This document shows, one piece after another, positions 11,110-21,249 of a stretch of 64,000 nucleotides of DNA. The DNA is taken from NCBI RefSeq assembly GCF_002223055.1, contig NZ_NKFL01000006.1, positions 1,674,001 through 1,738,000 on the forward strand, given 5' to 3'. The notes below the pieces were generated by a model that worked only from the letters and a program-made list of their open reading frames with translations, ran no database searches and was not told the origin of the DNA. Made by a program: the position numbers and the translations under genes. Source of the DNA: Burkholderia sp. HI2500. Its GTDB lineage: Bacteria > Pseudomonadota > Gammaproteobacteria > Burkholderiales > Burkholderiaceae. The stretch's first letter is position 1. Every line of letters starts with the position of its first letter.

Positions 11110-12785
11110 CCGTTATCTCCCATGAGGATGGATTTTTCGAGGGCGACGGCGGCGACGTAGTCGCGCACCTGGCTGGCGACGGCCGCATCGGACAGGCCGA
11201 GCTCCGCCTTGAGGATTGCTCCGACGCGCGGTGCGGCGCGCGCTGACGCATCGCGCGCCATCAGCCGCGCGCGGGTGCGCCGCGACAGCACGTCATCGAC
11301 GCTGCGCGCGAATTCGTGACGCACCGCGTAGAGCACTTCCGCTTCGCTGTAAGGCAACCCTTCGACGATCGGCGCGAGCAGCGACGGCGCCGCATCGGCG
11401 AGGTCGCCGACGAAGCGCGCCTCGGTGCCGTAGCGTTCGCCGAGATGCGCGGCGAGCCCGCCCGAGGCGACGATCGCCTGCGGGTCATAGCCGGCCGCGC
11501 CGAGCAGGTATGCCGATTTCGTGCGGCAGCGCGTGCGGCGGCCGAGCAGCTTGCCGACCGTATCGATCGTCTGCTCGGCCATGTGCCGCGACGTCGTCAG
11601 CTTGCCGCCGACGATCGTCACGAGCCCGTCGGGCGCGACGTGGATCTCGTGATTGCGCTTCATCTCGATCGTCTTGCCGCCGGGCGGCCCGACGAGCGGC
11701 CGGCAGCCGGCGATGCTGCCCACCACGTCGTCCGCATTCAGGTCGACTTTCAACGCGGAACGCGCGCCTTCGAGCAGGAAATCGAGTTCCTGCCGCGTGC
11801 AATGCACGTCGTCGAGATCGCCGTCGTAGTCTTCGTCGGTCGTGCCGAGATACGACACGTTGCCCCAGCGCGTGATCGTCGCGCGGCGGTTGCGGCCCGG
11901 CACGGGGATCGTCACCGTGCAGTCGTTGCGGATCTTCAGCCACGGGATCGCGACGTGCACGCCCTTCGCGGGCCGCACCTGCAACGCGGCCGTGTCGCCC
12001 TTGCGCGCGCCGGTCCAGTCGCGCAGCCAGACGCCCGTCGCCATCACGACCACGCGCGCACGCACGCGCCGCTCGCGGCCGTCGGCATGCACGATCGCGC
12101 CGTCGACCTTGCCGTGGCCATCGCGCGTCAGCTCGACCACGCGTGCATGGTTCGCCACGGCCGCACCGTGAAACGCGGCCGTGCGCACGAGGTTCAGCGT
12201 CAGGCGCGCATCGTCGACGCGCGCATCGAAGTACAGGAAGCCGCCGGTCAGGTACGTTTCGTTGAAGGTCGGGCAATGCGACAGGACCTCGGCCTTCGTC
12301 AGCTTCTGGTGCAGGATGCCCTCGCGCCAGCCGCCGGCGATGTCGTAGGTCCACAGCAGGCTTTCGAAGGCTTTCGCGAGACGCGCGTCGAACACGCCTT
12401 CGCGCTCCATCACCGGGAACAGGAACGGCAGCCGCTGCACGAGATGGCGGGCGTTGCGCCGCAGCCGCTGCCGCTCGAGCAGCGAATGACGCACGAGCCC
12501 GAGATTGCCCTGTTCGATGTAGCGCAGCCCGCCGTGCACCATCTTCGACGATTTCGACGACGTGCCCGATGCGAAATCGCTCTTCTCGACGAGCGCGACG
12601 CGCAGCCCGCGCAGGCTCGCGTCGAACGCCGCATACGCGCCCGTCACGCCGCCCCCGACGATCAGCACGTCGAACGTGTCCGTCTCGAGTCGCGCCAGGT
12701 GGTCGTCGCGGTTCACGCGCAGCGGCTCGGTGCCCGTCATGCCGGCCCGGTCCGTCTGGGGTTTTCTGGATGGCAAAAACATCAT
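11106..12785 (-). CDS. glpD: GlpD-like FAD-dependent glycerol-3-phosphate dehydrogenase
   Basis: A 559-residue membrane-associated flavoprotein expected to oxidise sn-glycerol-3-phosphate or a related polyol phosphate to the ketone. It has the N-terminal dinucleotide fold DVLIVGGGVTGAYAA near residue 40, SSKMVHGGLRYI (GlpD signature), VMATGVWLRDW and IVGGKLTTSRHMAE. The C-terminal helical domain follows. The start has GGAG about 10 nt upstream. It lies 18 nt after the FGGY kinase and overlaps the AGPS-like gene. Housekeeping glycerol use would normally be a separate glpFKD operon, so this copy may be specialised, as EryB is for erythritol. Confidence 0.82.
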
Positions 12786-12803
12786 GCTGGTCGTTCTCCG
12801 TGC

Positions 12804-14345
12804 TCACGCATGAGCGAAATCGGCCGCATGCGCGAGCTCGGATGCGATCCGCGCATGCCAGGCCGCGCGCCGGCGCTGCCGGCTGTCCGCGTCGATCGAG
12901 GGTTCGAAAACGGCGTCGGTGACGAGCGTCGCGCGGGCCGCGTCGAGCGAATCCCACAGCAGCCCCGACGCACCCGCGAGAAACGCCGCGCCGCGCAGGC
13001 TCGCGCGATCGCCTTCGCGCATCCGCCGCACGGGTACACCGCTCACGTCGGCCTGGATCTGCAGCAGCGTGTCGCTGCCCGCGAGGCCGCCGCCGACGAT
13101 CAGCTCCGAGACGTCGGCCCGCGCGACGGCCTGGTTGGCCTCCATGCACGACGCGACCGAATGCGCGATGCCTTCGAGCACTGCGTACGCCACCTCGGCC
13201 TGCGTCGTCGCGATCGAGATGCCCGACAGCAGTGCACGCGCGTTCGGCTCCATCCGCGGCACGCGCAGGCCGGTGAGCGCCGGCACGAACGTCACGCCGC
13301 GCGCCGATTGCACCGTGCCGGCCAGCGCGCTGATCTGCGCGGGATCGTCGAACCAGCGCAGTTTTTCGCAGACCCAGCGCAACGCCGAGCCGGTCGTCGC
13401 GACGAAGGTTTCGAGCGAGTAATGCGACACGCCGCCATGCCGCCGCGCCGTCATCGCCAGCGTGCCGTCGTGCGCGTGACCGGGTTGCGCGTGCGATCCG
13501 GCGTCCGGGCGCGCCGTGCCGGTCAGCAAGTCGACGAAGCTGCCGGTGCCGTGCACGCACATCGCCTGGCCGCGCTCGACGCAGCCGAGACCGACGGCGC
13601 CCGCGAACTGGTCGCCCGCACACGCGAGGATCGGCACGTCGATACCGAGCAGGTCTTCGCGCGTACGGCCGAACGCGTCGGCATCCTCGCGCAGCGCGGG
13701 CAACAACGCGTACGGAAAGCCCAGCGCGTCGAGCCACGATTCGAAATAGCGATGCTCGCCGAGCAGGTACGCGCTGGCGGAGGTGGCGTTGGTCGGTGTC
13801 GTCACGCACTCGCGCGCATCCGACAGGTGCCACAGCAGCCACGTATCGATCGTGCCGAACGCGAGACAGCCGGCGCGATGCGCATCGGCAACGGCCTGCG
13901 ACGTACGCATCTGGTGCACGGCCCACAGATACGGCGAACGCACGCCTGCCGGCCGGCCGACCTGCGGCACGAGCACGCGATCCCAGTCGGCCGCGAGACG
14001 GTCGAGCTCGGCGGCATGACGCGTGTCCTGCCAGACCATCGCGGGCACGAGCGCGCGGCCGGTCCGCGTATCCCACAGCACGGCCGTCGCGCGCTGCGTC
14101 GCGAGCGCCAGCGCGACGACGCGTACGCCCAGTCGCTGCGCTTGCGCGAGCGTGGCGCGGCAGACCGTGAGCGTCTTGTCGAGGATGGCATTCGCATCCT
14201 GTTCGACGACGCCCGGCCGCGGGCTGTCGACCGACAGCGGCAGGTATTCAAGGCACGACACGTGCCCACTCGCGTCGACAAGCGCGGCACGTGTGCCGGA
14301 CGTGCCTTCGTCGATGGCGAGAATGACGTTTCGGGAATCGGTCAT
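12804..14345 (-). CDS. FGGY-family carbohydrate (glycerol-like) kinase
   Basis: A 513-residue two-domain sugar kinase of the ASKHA fold. It shows the phosphate-1 loop ILAIDEGTSGTRAALVD at the N-terminus, VWQDTRHA, the catalytic GDQFAGAVG segment with its aspartate, the phosphate-2 loop HGTGSFVDLLTG, and the adenosine motif ELIVGGGLAGSD. It resembles glycerol kinase but diverges in the substrate-binding region, so glycerol, erythritol or another polyol are all possible. The ATG overlaps the MFS stop by 4 nt, coupling transport and phosphorylation. Confidence 0.82.
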   Translation of the reverse strand: MTDSRNVILAIDEGTSGTRAALVDASGHVSCLEYLPLSVDSPRPGVVEQDANAILDKTLTVCRATLAQAQRLGVRVVALALATQRATAVLWDTRTGRALVPAMVWQDTRHAAELDRLAADWDRVLVPQVGRPAGVRSPYLWAVHQMRTSQAVADAHRAGCLAFGTIDTWLLWHLSDARECVTTPTNATSASAYLLGEHRYFESWLDALGFPYALLPALREDADAFGRTREDLLGIDVPILACAGDQFAGAVGLGCVERGQAMCVHGTGSFVDLLTGTARPDAGSHAQPGHAHDGTLAMTARRHGGVSHYSLETFVATTGSALRWVCEKLRWFDDPAQISALAGTVQSARGVTFVPALTGLRVPRMEPNARALLSGISIATTQAEVAYAVLEGIAHSVASCMEANQAVARADVSELIVGGGLAGSDTLLQIQADVSGVPVRRMREGDRASLRGAAFLAGASGLLWDSLDAARATLVTDAVFEPSIDADSRQRRRAAWHARIASELAHAADFAHA

Positions 14346-15805
14346 CGCGGCGTTTTCTCGATGGCGGGGTTCAGGTAGGCCGACGTGACGCGTGCATCGT
14401 CGCCGAAGTGCGGCGCGTCGGGTTCGTTGTCGGGATTGATCGTCGTGCGCGTCGGATCCCAGCGGATCGCAAAGCAGATCGCACTCGCGACGCACGGCAC
14501 GATCGCCAGAATCAGGAACGTGTGTTCGAGGCCGTAGCGCGCACGAAACAGCGGGAAGACCAGCAGGCCGAGCGCCGCGCCGATCGAGCCGAGCGCGCCG
14601 ACGATGCCGTTCGCACCCGCGCGCAGCTCGCCGCGAAACGACAGCGACGACAGGCTCTTGCCGTTCGCGCCGGGGCCGGCCGAGTGGAACAGGATGAACA
14701 GCGACGGCACGACCACCGACAGCCACAGCGGCATGCGCGCATGGAACAGCCCGAGCACGACCAGCATCGCGCACACCGCCGCGAAGCCGATCGCGGACGC
14801 GCGGCGCAGGCCGACCCGGCGGCCGACCGTCGACGACGAAAAGCCGCCGACGATCCCGAACAGGTTGAACACGAGCGCGCCGAGCGTCGCGTAGACGAAG
14901 TCCTTGCCGAACAGCGCGGCACTGATCAGCGGCAAATACCAGCCGATCGCGAAATACTCGATCGATTGACCGATCTGGACGGTCGCGGCCAGGATCGTGC
15001 GTGGCAGGTAGACACCGCGAAAGATCAGCAGCACGTTCGCGAAGCCGCGCGTCGCCGGATTGACGATCGGCGTGCGTTCATGCGCGGGCGCGGCAACGAA
15101 TGCCTGCCCGTAGATGCGCGTCATCGCGCGGGCCGCGTCGTCGAGACGCTCCTTGCGCGCGAGCCAGATCGGGCTTTCGACGAGGAATGCGCATTGCAGC
15201 GCGAGGATCGCGGCGCCGAACACCGCGGTGGCCGCCACCGAGTAACGCCAGATCGAATCGCCGACCTGCCATGCGTGAAACAGCAGCGCGAGCAGCAGGT
15301 TCAGGCAGACGGCCGTGTACCACATGCCCTGCCACGTATTGAGCCGGCTCTTCAGGCGGCCCGGCGTGAATTCCGCGAGCATCGCCATCGCGATCGCGAA
15401 ATCGATCCCGTACGCCATCCCGACGAAGAAGCGGCCAGCGAGAATCGTGTTGAAATCCGGTGCGAATACCACCAGCAGCGCACCGATCACCGACAGCAGC
15501 TTCGCGGCGATCAGTGGCCGCACGCGCCCCCACCGGTCGGCCATCCAGCCGCCGATCGGGTTGAACGCGATCGCGACCCACGACGCAAACGACGTCATCC
15601 ACGCGACCTGCGCGGCCGACAGATGCAATTCGTGCGTCATCGGCCCGAGGCCGGCGCTCAATGCCGAGTTGGAAAATGCGTCGAGAAACAGCCCGCCGAG
15701 CGACAGCCACCAGACGAGTCCCGCCCTGCCCGCGATACCGGGGCGCGTGTCGAGAAAGGAGATGACGTCTTCAATGCCATGAAGCTTGACCGCGATCGTT
15801 TGCAC
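14342..15805 (-). CDS. MFS sugar-porter type uptake transporter
   Basis: First gene of the catabolic operon: a 487-residue, 12-helix major facilitator. The first-half loop GGWMADRWGRVRPL is the MFS motif A. The R-K segment between helices 6 and 7 (ARKERLDDAARAMTRI) is typical of sugar porters/metabolite symporters. The start is a GTG (codon 21 of the longest frame) because GGAGG lies 6 nt upstream; no ATG competes. It is likely the inner-membrane importer of the operon's polyol or glycerol-derived substrate. Confidence 0.78.
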   Translation of the reverse strand: MQTIAVKLHGIEDVISFLDTRPGIAGRAGLVWWLSLGGLFLDAFSNSALSAGLGPMTHELHLSAAQVAWMTSFASWVAIAFNPIGGWMADRWGRVRPLIAAKLLSVIGALLVVFAPDFNTILAGRFFVGMAYGIDFAIAMAMLAEFTPGRLKSRLNTWQGMWYTAVCLNLLLALLFHAWQVGDSIWRYSVAATAVFGAAILALQCAFLVESPIWLARKERLDDAARAMTRIYGQAFVAAPAHERTPIVNPATRGFANVLLIFRGVYLPRTILAATVQIGQSIEYFAIGWYLPLISAALFGKDFVYATLGALVFNLFGIVGGFSSSTVGRRVGLRRASAIGFAAVCAMLVVLGLFHARMPLWLSVVVPSLFILFHSAGPGANGKSLSSLSFRGELRAGANGIVGALGSIGAALGLLVFPLFRARYGLEHTFLILAIVPCVASAICFAIRWDPTRTTINPDNEPDAPHFGDDARVTSAYLNPAIEKTPR

Positions 15806-15826
15806 AATCGGCCTCCGTATATTTGT

Positions 15827-15897
15827 TCTGTAAGAGGCTCGACATTGCAGATGCGATCGACGCATGGAGAGACCATCTTACAGATAGTCTCTTATCT
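15827..15897. promoter_or_regulatory. Nested palindromes upstream of catabolic operon (putative operators)
   Basis: TCTGTAAGA at 15827-15835 and its exact inverse TCTTACAGA at 15876-15884 are about 49 bp apart, near five helical turns. Two further palindromes overlap the second copy: AGAGAC (15868-15873) with GTCTCT (15887-15892), and AGATA (15882-15886) with TATCT (15893-15897). The region sits 20-90 bp before the MFS start, where a promoter is expected. This suggests binding of a dimeric repressor or activator whose gene is not in the window. The rest of 15898-16055 shows nothing. Confidence 0.4.
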
Positions 15898-16055
15898 AGA
15901 TCTGCCGGGGCAATTTACGGCGCCGGACGCGGGCATGTCAAGCGCATCCGGTTGTGCGGCGCAGCGATTCTAGTTGCGCTCGCAACCATATCGGTAGTTT
16001 CCCGGGGACGGTGAATCCGCTCGTGGCGGCCGCGCCTTCCGGTGTCAGTTCGCGG

Positions 16056-16772
16056 TCACCACGGCACCGTCCGCCCCAGATAGTCGAGATACTCGAGCCC
16101 CGGGCGCACGCGCTTTGCGATCAGCACGTCGACGAGACTCGGCACGCTTTCCTCGATCGTCAGGCGCGCATCCGGCCCACCGAGTTCCGTGCGGACCCAG
16201 CCGGGCGCCATCAGCACCATCGCACGCCGCGTATCGGCCTGGCGCACCGCGAAGCTGCGCATGAACTGGTTCAGTGCGGCCTTGCTGCCGCGATAGACCT
16301 CGCGCATCCCGCTGACGTTGTTCGCGACGCTGCCCTGCCCCGACGACATCGCACCGATCAGGCCATCGTCGGTCACGAGATCCTGCAGCGTCTCGATCAC
16401 ACGCATCGGCGCCAGCGCATTCGTGATCATCACGCGCACGAACTCGTCGGTCGTCACTTCGCCGATCGTTTCGGTGGGCTCGTTCGTCGTGCCCGCGTTC
16501 ACGAACAGCATGTCGAAGCGCCGGCCCGCCAGCCGCTCGCGCAGCGCGGCCAGTTGCACCGGTTCGCAAATGTCGAGCGTCTCGATGTCGAGCCGGCCGT
16601 CGAACCTGTCGGCGAGTTCGTGCAGCTTCGTGCGTCCCGATCCTGCGCGCACGGTGCCCGTTACGCGCCAGCCTTTGTCCAGGAACGCCTCCGCCATCGC
16701 GAGCCCGAGGCCGCGCGAGGCCGCGACGAGCAGGAGCGCAGGGACGTTTCGGTTCGATTCAGTGGATTGCAT
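16056..16772 (-). CDS. Short-chain dehydrogenase/reductase (SDR)
   Basis: A 238-residue NAD(P)-dependent oxidoreductase. The cofactor loop is AASRGLGLA in place of the usual TGxxxGxG. LFVNAG follows, and the catalytic YRGSK (Tyr-x-x-x-Lys) is intact near residue 165. Substrate unknown. It is divergently transcribed from a LysR regulator, which likely controls it. The 16773-16905 spacer between them holds a CAACT-TGT-AGTTG palindrome (16849-16861), a plausible part of a LysR binding site. Confidence 0.78.
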   Translation of the reverse strand: MQSTESNRNVPALLLVAASRGLGLAMAEAFLDKGWRVTGTVRAGSGRTKLHELADRFDGRLDIETLDICEPVQLAALRERLAGRRFDMLFVNAGTTNEPTETIGEVTTDEFVRVMITNALAPMRVIETLQDLVTDDGLIGAMSSGQGSVANNVSGMREVYRGSKAALNQFMRSFAVRQADTRRAMVLMAPGWVRTELGGPDARLTIEESVPSLVDVLIAKRVRPGLEYLDYLGRTVPW

Positions 16773-16905
16773 GGTTGCCGCCTTTGCCGGGTTTCGTCAT
16801 GCAGCCACTATAGGTGTGCACCACGACAGGCGCCAGACGCACCCGATTCAACTTGTAGTTGCATCCAACGCCATGTCAAATCGCACGGAAGCGTATCCTG
16901 TCGCC

Positions 16906-17883
16906 ATGGAAGACATCGACCTGAACCTCGTCACCGCGCTCGACGTGCTGCTGTCGGAAGGCAGCGTGACCGGCGCCGCGCGCCGGCTTGGCCTGAGCAC
17001 ATCGGCAATGAGCCGCACGCTCACGCGGCTGCGGATGGCCACCGCCGATCCGTTGCTCGTGCGCGCCGGGCGCAAGCTCGTGCCGACACCGCACGCCGCC
17101 GCGTTGCGCGACCGCGTGCATGCGATCGCCAGCGATGCGCGCGCGGTGCTGCGGCCGGCGACGGCCGACGTGGACATGGCGACGCACGCCTCCACGTTCA
17201 CCGTCCGCGCGGCCGCCTCGTTCATGGAAATGCTGTCCGGCCCGGTGGTCGCCGCACTCGGCGAAATCGCGCCGCAGGTGCGCATCCGCTTCGTCCCGAA
17301 GCCCGACCGCGATCCGCAAGCGTTGCGCGACGGCACCGTCGACCTGGAAATCGGCAAACGCGGCGACGATGCCCCCGAGTTGCACACCCGCATGCTGTTT
17401 CACGACTGGCACGTCGCCGTGGCGCGCGCCGGGCACCCGCTGTTCGCATCGGGCCGGATCACGCCCGCGCGCTATGCGGCCTGCCGTCACGTGATCGCGT
17501 CGCAGCTGGGCGATTTCGGCGGTCCGGCTGACGACTCGACCAACAAGGCCGGCTCGAACCACTCCGTACAGGTCGTCGTACCGGGCTACCCCGATGCGAT
17601 GCGGGTCGCGGCCAGCACCGACCTGATCGCGCTCCTGCCGCGCTCGAGCCTCGGCAACGCGTTCTCGCCGGGGCTCACGGAAGCCCTCGGGCTGCGCAGC
17701 TTCGAGATCCCGGTGCGCCTGCCCGAGATCCTCGTGTCCGCGCTGTGGCATCCGCGCATGCACGGCGACCCCGTGCACCGTCGCCTGCGCGATGCGGTCA
17801 TCGCCGTCTGCCAGCGCGCGTATCCGGACGGCCGCGCGCCGCGCCCACCGGCACGTCGCACCGGCACGCGCGCGGCAGGCTGA
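16906..17883 (+). CDS. LysR-family transcriptional regulator
   Basis: A 325-residue protein with an N-terminal winged helix-turn-helix (DLNLVTALDVLLSEGSVTGAARRLGLSTSAMSRTL) and a periplasmic-binding-like effector domain. The ATG of MEDIDLN is preferred because LysR proteins usually begin shortly before the first helix; an in-frame ATG 11 codons upstream (16873) is possible, and neither has a strong ribosome-binding site. It is divergent from the SDR gene at 16056-16772 and convergent with the next SDR. Confidence 0.8.
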   Translation: MEDIDLNLVTALDVLLSEGSVTGAARRLGLSTSAMSRTLTRLRMATADPLLVRAGRKLVPTPHAAALRDRVHAIASDARAVLRPATADVDMATHASTFTVRAAASFMEMLSGPVVAALGEIAPQVRIRFVPKPDRDPQALRDGTVDLEIGKRGDDAPELHTRMLFHDWHVAVARAGHPLFASGRITPARYAACRHVIASQLGDFGGPADDSTNKAGSNHSVQVVVPGYPDAMRVAASTDLIALLPRSSLGNAFSPGLTEALGLRSFEIPVRLPEILVSALWHPRMHGDPVHRRLRDAVIAVCQRAYPDGRAPRPPARRTGTRAAG

Positions 17884-17891
17884 GGCACGGC

Positions 17892-18629
17892 TCAGACCAG
17901 CCGCCCGCCACCATCGATGTGCAGGATCTCGCCATTCATGAAGCCGTTGCCCAGCAGGAACGCGATCGCTTCCCCCACTTCATCGGCGCGCCCGACGCGG
18001 CCGCCGGGCAATGCCGCCGCCGCGCCCGCGAGGATCGCATCGCGCGCTTCCGGACCGAACGCGTCGTAAAGCGGCGTCTCGACGAAGCCGGGCGCGACGA
18101 CGTTCACACGAATCGGCTTCAGTTCCAGCGCGAGCGACTGCGCCAGCGCCTCGACCCCGCGCACGGCGGCGGCAATGACCGACGTGCCCTGCGCGGCCGG
18201 ACGATCCGACAGTTGCCCGCCGGTCAGCACGATCGAGCCGGTCGCGGACATCAGCGGCAACGCAGCGCGGATCGCGTAGACCGGCCCGGCGATACGCTCC
18301 TGCCACGCGGCGAGCAGGAGATCGGGATCGGTCTCGTTCAGCTTGCCGGCAATGAACCGGCCGGCCGTGACGACCAGGTGATCGACGCGCGTGATCGTGT
18401 CGAATACGGCCTGCACGGCATGGCGGTCCGCGATGTCGGCCACCGCGACGCGCGCGCCGCCGATCGCCTGTGCGGCGGATTCGAGTTTCGCGCGGGCCCG
18501 GCCGACCAGCGTGACACTGGCGCCTTTTGCCTTCGCGGCGGCCGCGGCCTCGAGGCCGATTCCGGAACTCCCGCCGAATACCACGACGTGCGCACCGTCC
18601 AGTGCCGAAGATTGCGTTGCCTCGTTCAT
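17892..18629 (-). CDS. Atypical SDR-fold protein lacking catalytic Tyr-Lys
   Basis: A 245-residue Rossmann protein with an intact cofactor loop (VFGGSSGIGLEAA) and C-terminal NVVAPGFVETPL and IDGGGRLV. At the active-site helix, where Tyr-x-x-x-Lys is expected, it reads IAAAV before RGVEAL, so both catalytic residues are replaced. It may bind NAD(P) without classical chemistry, or use other residues. It is divergent from the LysR gene at 18733. A paralogue with the same loss lies at 22368-23087. Confidence 0.7.
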   Translation of the reverse strand: MNEATQSSALDGAHVVVFGGSSGIGLEAAAAAKAKGASVTLVGRARAKLESAAQAIGGARVAVADIADRHAVQAVFDTITRVDHLVVTAGRFIAGKLNETDPDLLLAAWQERIAGPVYAIRAALPLMSATGSIVLTGGQLSDRPAAQGTSVIAAAVRGVEALAQSLALELKPIRVNVVAPGFVETPLYDAFGPEARDAILAGAAAALPGGRVGRADEVGEAIAFLLGNGFMNGEILHIDGGGRLV

Positions 18630-18732
18630 GTCGACTCCTCATCAGGGATTGAAGGTTCGCGAACGTTAGGTCATTCTCCATTGCGCAGGAATATGGGAGA
18701 CTTGAATAAAGGTCATGCCATAAAGGAATGAG

Positions 18733-19689
18733 ATGGATTCGCTGCGATCCATGCGCGTGTTCGTCCGCGCGATCGAGCTCGGCAATTTCTCGGCGGTCGC
18801 GCGGGAGGAAGGTACCGGCCAGCCGACGATCAGCAAGATCGTCGCCGCATTCGAGAAGGAACTGGGCGTTCGCCTGCTCGAACGCTCGACCACGAGCCTC
18901 GCGCCCACCGACGAAGGCCGCCGGTTCTACGATCGCTGCAAGCGCGTGATCGACGAATACGCGAGCGCGGTGGCCGAGGTGCGCGGGCAAACGGTGCGGC
19001 CGGTCGGCAAGCTGGTCGTCAATGCGCCGCTGGGGCTGGGCGAGCTGAGACTGAACGCGCTCGTGCTCGAATTCCTCGCCGCGTGGCCGGAGATCGAGGT
19101 CGAGCTCCAATTGACCGACCGCGTGATCGACCTCGTCGAAGAAGGCGTCGATGTCGCCATTCGCCTCGGCCAGCTGCTGCCGCCGGATGCCGTGGCGCGC
19201 CACATCGCGTCGTCGCCGCGCCTGCTGGTCGCCACGCCGGCGTACGTGGCGCGGGCGCCGAAGCTCCGCCGGCCGGACGACCTCGCGAAGCACGAGTATG
19301 TCGGCTACGCGCGCGCGGACATCGGCAACGAACTGGCCTTCGCGCGCGGCGACGAGCAAGTCGTCGTTCCGGTGCGCGGCCGGTATCGCGTGAACAGTTC
19401 GATGGCGCTGCGGGAATGCTTCCTGGCCGGGAACGCGGTGGGCAGCGGGCCGGCGTGGCTCGTTCAGGACCTGATCGACAGCGGCCAGCTCGTCCGGTTG
19501 CTGCCGAAGTGGGACATGGTGCCGCCGCATGCGCTGCACCTCGTCTATGCGTCGCGCCGGTATCTGCCGCTGCGAACCCGCACGTTCCTGCAGTTCATGG
19601 AGCAGCGGATTCCCGAGCTGCCCGGGTTCCATGCGATCACCGCCCCGACCCGCACCCCGACCGCGCCCGCACCGCGGCGGGCCCGCTAG
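18733..19689 (+). CDS. LysR-family transcriptional regulator
   Basis: A 318-residue LysR protein of the DsdC/AaeR-like branch, with an N-terminal helix-turn-helix (NFSAVAREEGTGQPTISKIVAAFEKELGVRLLER) and an effector-binding domain (GKLVVNAPLGLGE, DVAIRLG). The start ATG is followed by DSLRSMRVFVRA, the usual LysR opening. The 103-bp spacer to the divergent SDR includes a GTTCGCGAAC palindrome at 18655-18664, near the SDR start. It is likely to regulate that SDR and itself. Confidence 0.8.
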   Translation: MDSLRSMRVFVRAIELGNFSAVAREEGTGQPTISKIVAAFEKELGVRLLERSTTSLAPTDEGRRFYDRCKRVIDEYASAVAEVRGQTVRPVGKLVVNAPLGLGELRLNALVLEFLAAWPEIEVELQLTDRVIDLVEEGVDVAIRLGQLLPPDAVARHIASSPRLLVATPAYVARAPKLRRPDDLAKHEYVGYARADIGNELAFARGDEQVVVPVRGRYRVNSSMALRECFLAGNAVGSGPAWLVQDLIDSGQLVRLLPKWDMVPPHALHLVYASRRYLPLRTRTFLQFMEQRIPELPGFHAITAPTRTPTAPAPRRAR

Positions 19690-19831
19690 TCGACGCTCGC
19701 CGCGGCCACGGCCGGCCCGGGCACCGATCCGCCACCGTTTTCCCGATCCGCCGAATCCCCGCTATTGCAGCGGTGCCGGCGGGCCGTTCGGCTAAAATGC
19801 CGCACTTTCCACCTTGTCCGGCCCGCTCGCC

Positions 19832-21220
19832 ATGCAACCCGCCTCCCCCGCCCAACCCGCCGCCCACGGCGCCGACGCCGCAGATTCGGCCCGCGACCTC
19901 GTCTACGGCCCGAACGACCGGCCGGCGCCGATGGTCGCCTTCGTCGCCGCACTGCAGCACCTGCTGGCGATCATCGTGCCGATCGTCACGCCCGGCCTGC
20001 TGATCTGCCAGGCGCTCGGCGTGTCCAGCCGCGATACGACCCTGATCGTGTCGATGTCGCTGGTGATTTCCGGCATCGCCACCTTCGTCCAGTGCAAGCG
20101 CTTCGGCCCGCTGGGCGCCGGCCTGCTGATCGTCCAGGGCACGAGCTTCAACTTCGTCGGCCCGCTGATCGCCGGCGGCAGCCTGATGGTCAAGCAAGGC
20201 ACGCCGGTCGAGACCGTGATGGCCGCGATCTTCGGCGTCGTGATTGCCGGGTCGTTCGTCGAGATGGGCGTGTCGCGCATCCTGCCGTTCGTGAAGCGCC
20301 TGATCACGCCGCTCGTCACCGGCATCGTCGTGCTGCTGATCGGCCTCACGCTGATCAAGGTCGGCCTGATCAGCATGGGCGGCGGCTACGGCGCGATGGC
20401 CAAGGGCACCTTCGCGAGCGCGGAGAACCTGACGCTGTCCGGCCTCGTGCTCGGCACGATCATCCTGCTGAACCGCGTGCCGATCGTGTGGGTGCGCAGC
20501 ACCGCGCTCGTCATCGCACTCGTGATCGGCTATCTCGCGGCCGCGTTCCTCGGCCGCCTCGATTTCACCGGCATGCACCAGGCCGCGCTGTTCCAGGTCC
20601 CGACGCCGCTGCACTTCGGCATCGGCTTCTCGTGGGCGCTGTTCGTGCCGATGCTGATCATCTACCTCGTCACGTCGCTCGAGGCGATCGGCGACGTCAC
20701 GGCCACCAGCAAGATCTCGAACGAGCCGGTCGAAGGCCCGGTGTGGATGCAACGGATCAAGGGCGGCGTGCTCGTGAACGGCGCGAACTCGCTGCTGGCC
20801 GGCGTGTTCAACACGTTCCCGAGCTCGGTGTTCGCGCAGAACAACGGCGTGATCCAGATCACCGGCGTCGCCAGCCGCTACGTCGGCATCTGGATCGCGG
20901 GGATGCTCGTGGTGCTCGGCCTGTTCCCGGTCGTCGCCGGCGTGCTGCAGGCCGTGCCGGAGCCCGTGCTCGGCGGCGCGGCGATGGTGATGTTCGGCGC
21001 GGTGGCCGCATCGGGCATCAACATCCTCGCCGGCGTCCATCTCGATCGTCGCGCACTGCTGATCATCGCGGTGTCGCTCGCGCTCGGCCTCGGCGTGTCG
21101 CAAGTGCCGGACATCCTCAACAGCCTGCCGCACGCGCTGAAGAACGTGCTGGAATCGGGCGTGGCAACGGGCGGCATCTGCGCGCTCGTGATGAACTGGT
21201 TCCTGCCGGAAAAGAAGTAA
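19832..21220 (+). CDS. NCS2-family xanthine/uracil permease
   Basis: A 462-residue nucleobase:cation symporter-2 with about 14 hydrophobic segments. The family signature is clear: helix-1 LQHLLAIIVPIVTPGLL, VQGTSFNFVGP, and the conserved NGANSLLAGVFNTFPSSVFAQNNGVIQITGVASR substrate-binding region, close to XanP/UacT/UraA. It probably imports xanthine or uric acid. The ATG at 19832 is chosen; a TTG six codons earlier (19814) is an alternative, and neither has a clear ribosome-binding site. A TAAAAT hexamer at 19794-19799 could be a -10 box. A terminator follows. Confidence 0.82.
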   Translation: MQPASPAQPAAHGADAADSARDLVYGPNDRPAPMVAFVAALQHLLAIIVPIVTPGLLICQALGVSSRDTTLIVSMSLVISGIATFVQCKRFGPLGAGLLIVQGTSFNFVGPLIAGGSLMVKQGTPVETVMAAIFGVVIAGSFVEMGVSRILPFVKRLITPLVTGIVVLLIGLTLIKVGLISMGGGYGAMAKGTFASAENLTLSGLVLGTIILLNRVPIVWVRSTALVIALVIGYLAAAFLGRLDFTGMHQAALFQVPTPLHFGIGFSWALFVPMLIIYLVTSLEAIGDVTATSKISNEPVEGPVWMQRIKGGVLVNGANSLLAGVFNTFPSSVFAQNNGVIQITGVASRYVGIWIAGMLVVLGLFPVVAGVLQAVPEPVLGGAAMVMFGAVAASGINILAGVHLDRRALLIIAVSLALGLGVSQVPDILNSLPHALKNVLESGVATGGICALVMNWFLPEKK

Positions 21221-21249
21221 CGGCGCGACGCCTGACCGGCGCCCCCGCA

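Noticed and set aside
11485..14076. An 863-codon minus-strand frame spanning two genes
   Set aside because: It is out of frame with both glpD and the FGGY kinase and has arginine-rich shadow composition; it is neither a fusion nor a frameshift.
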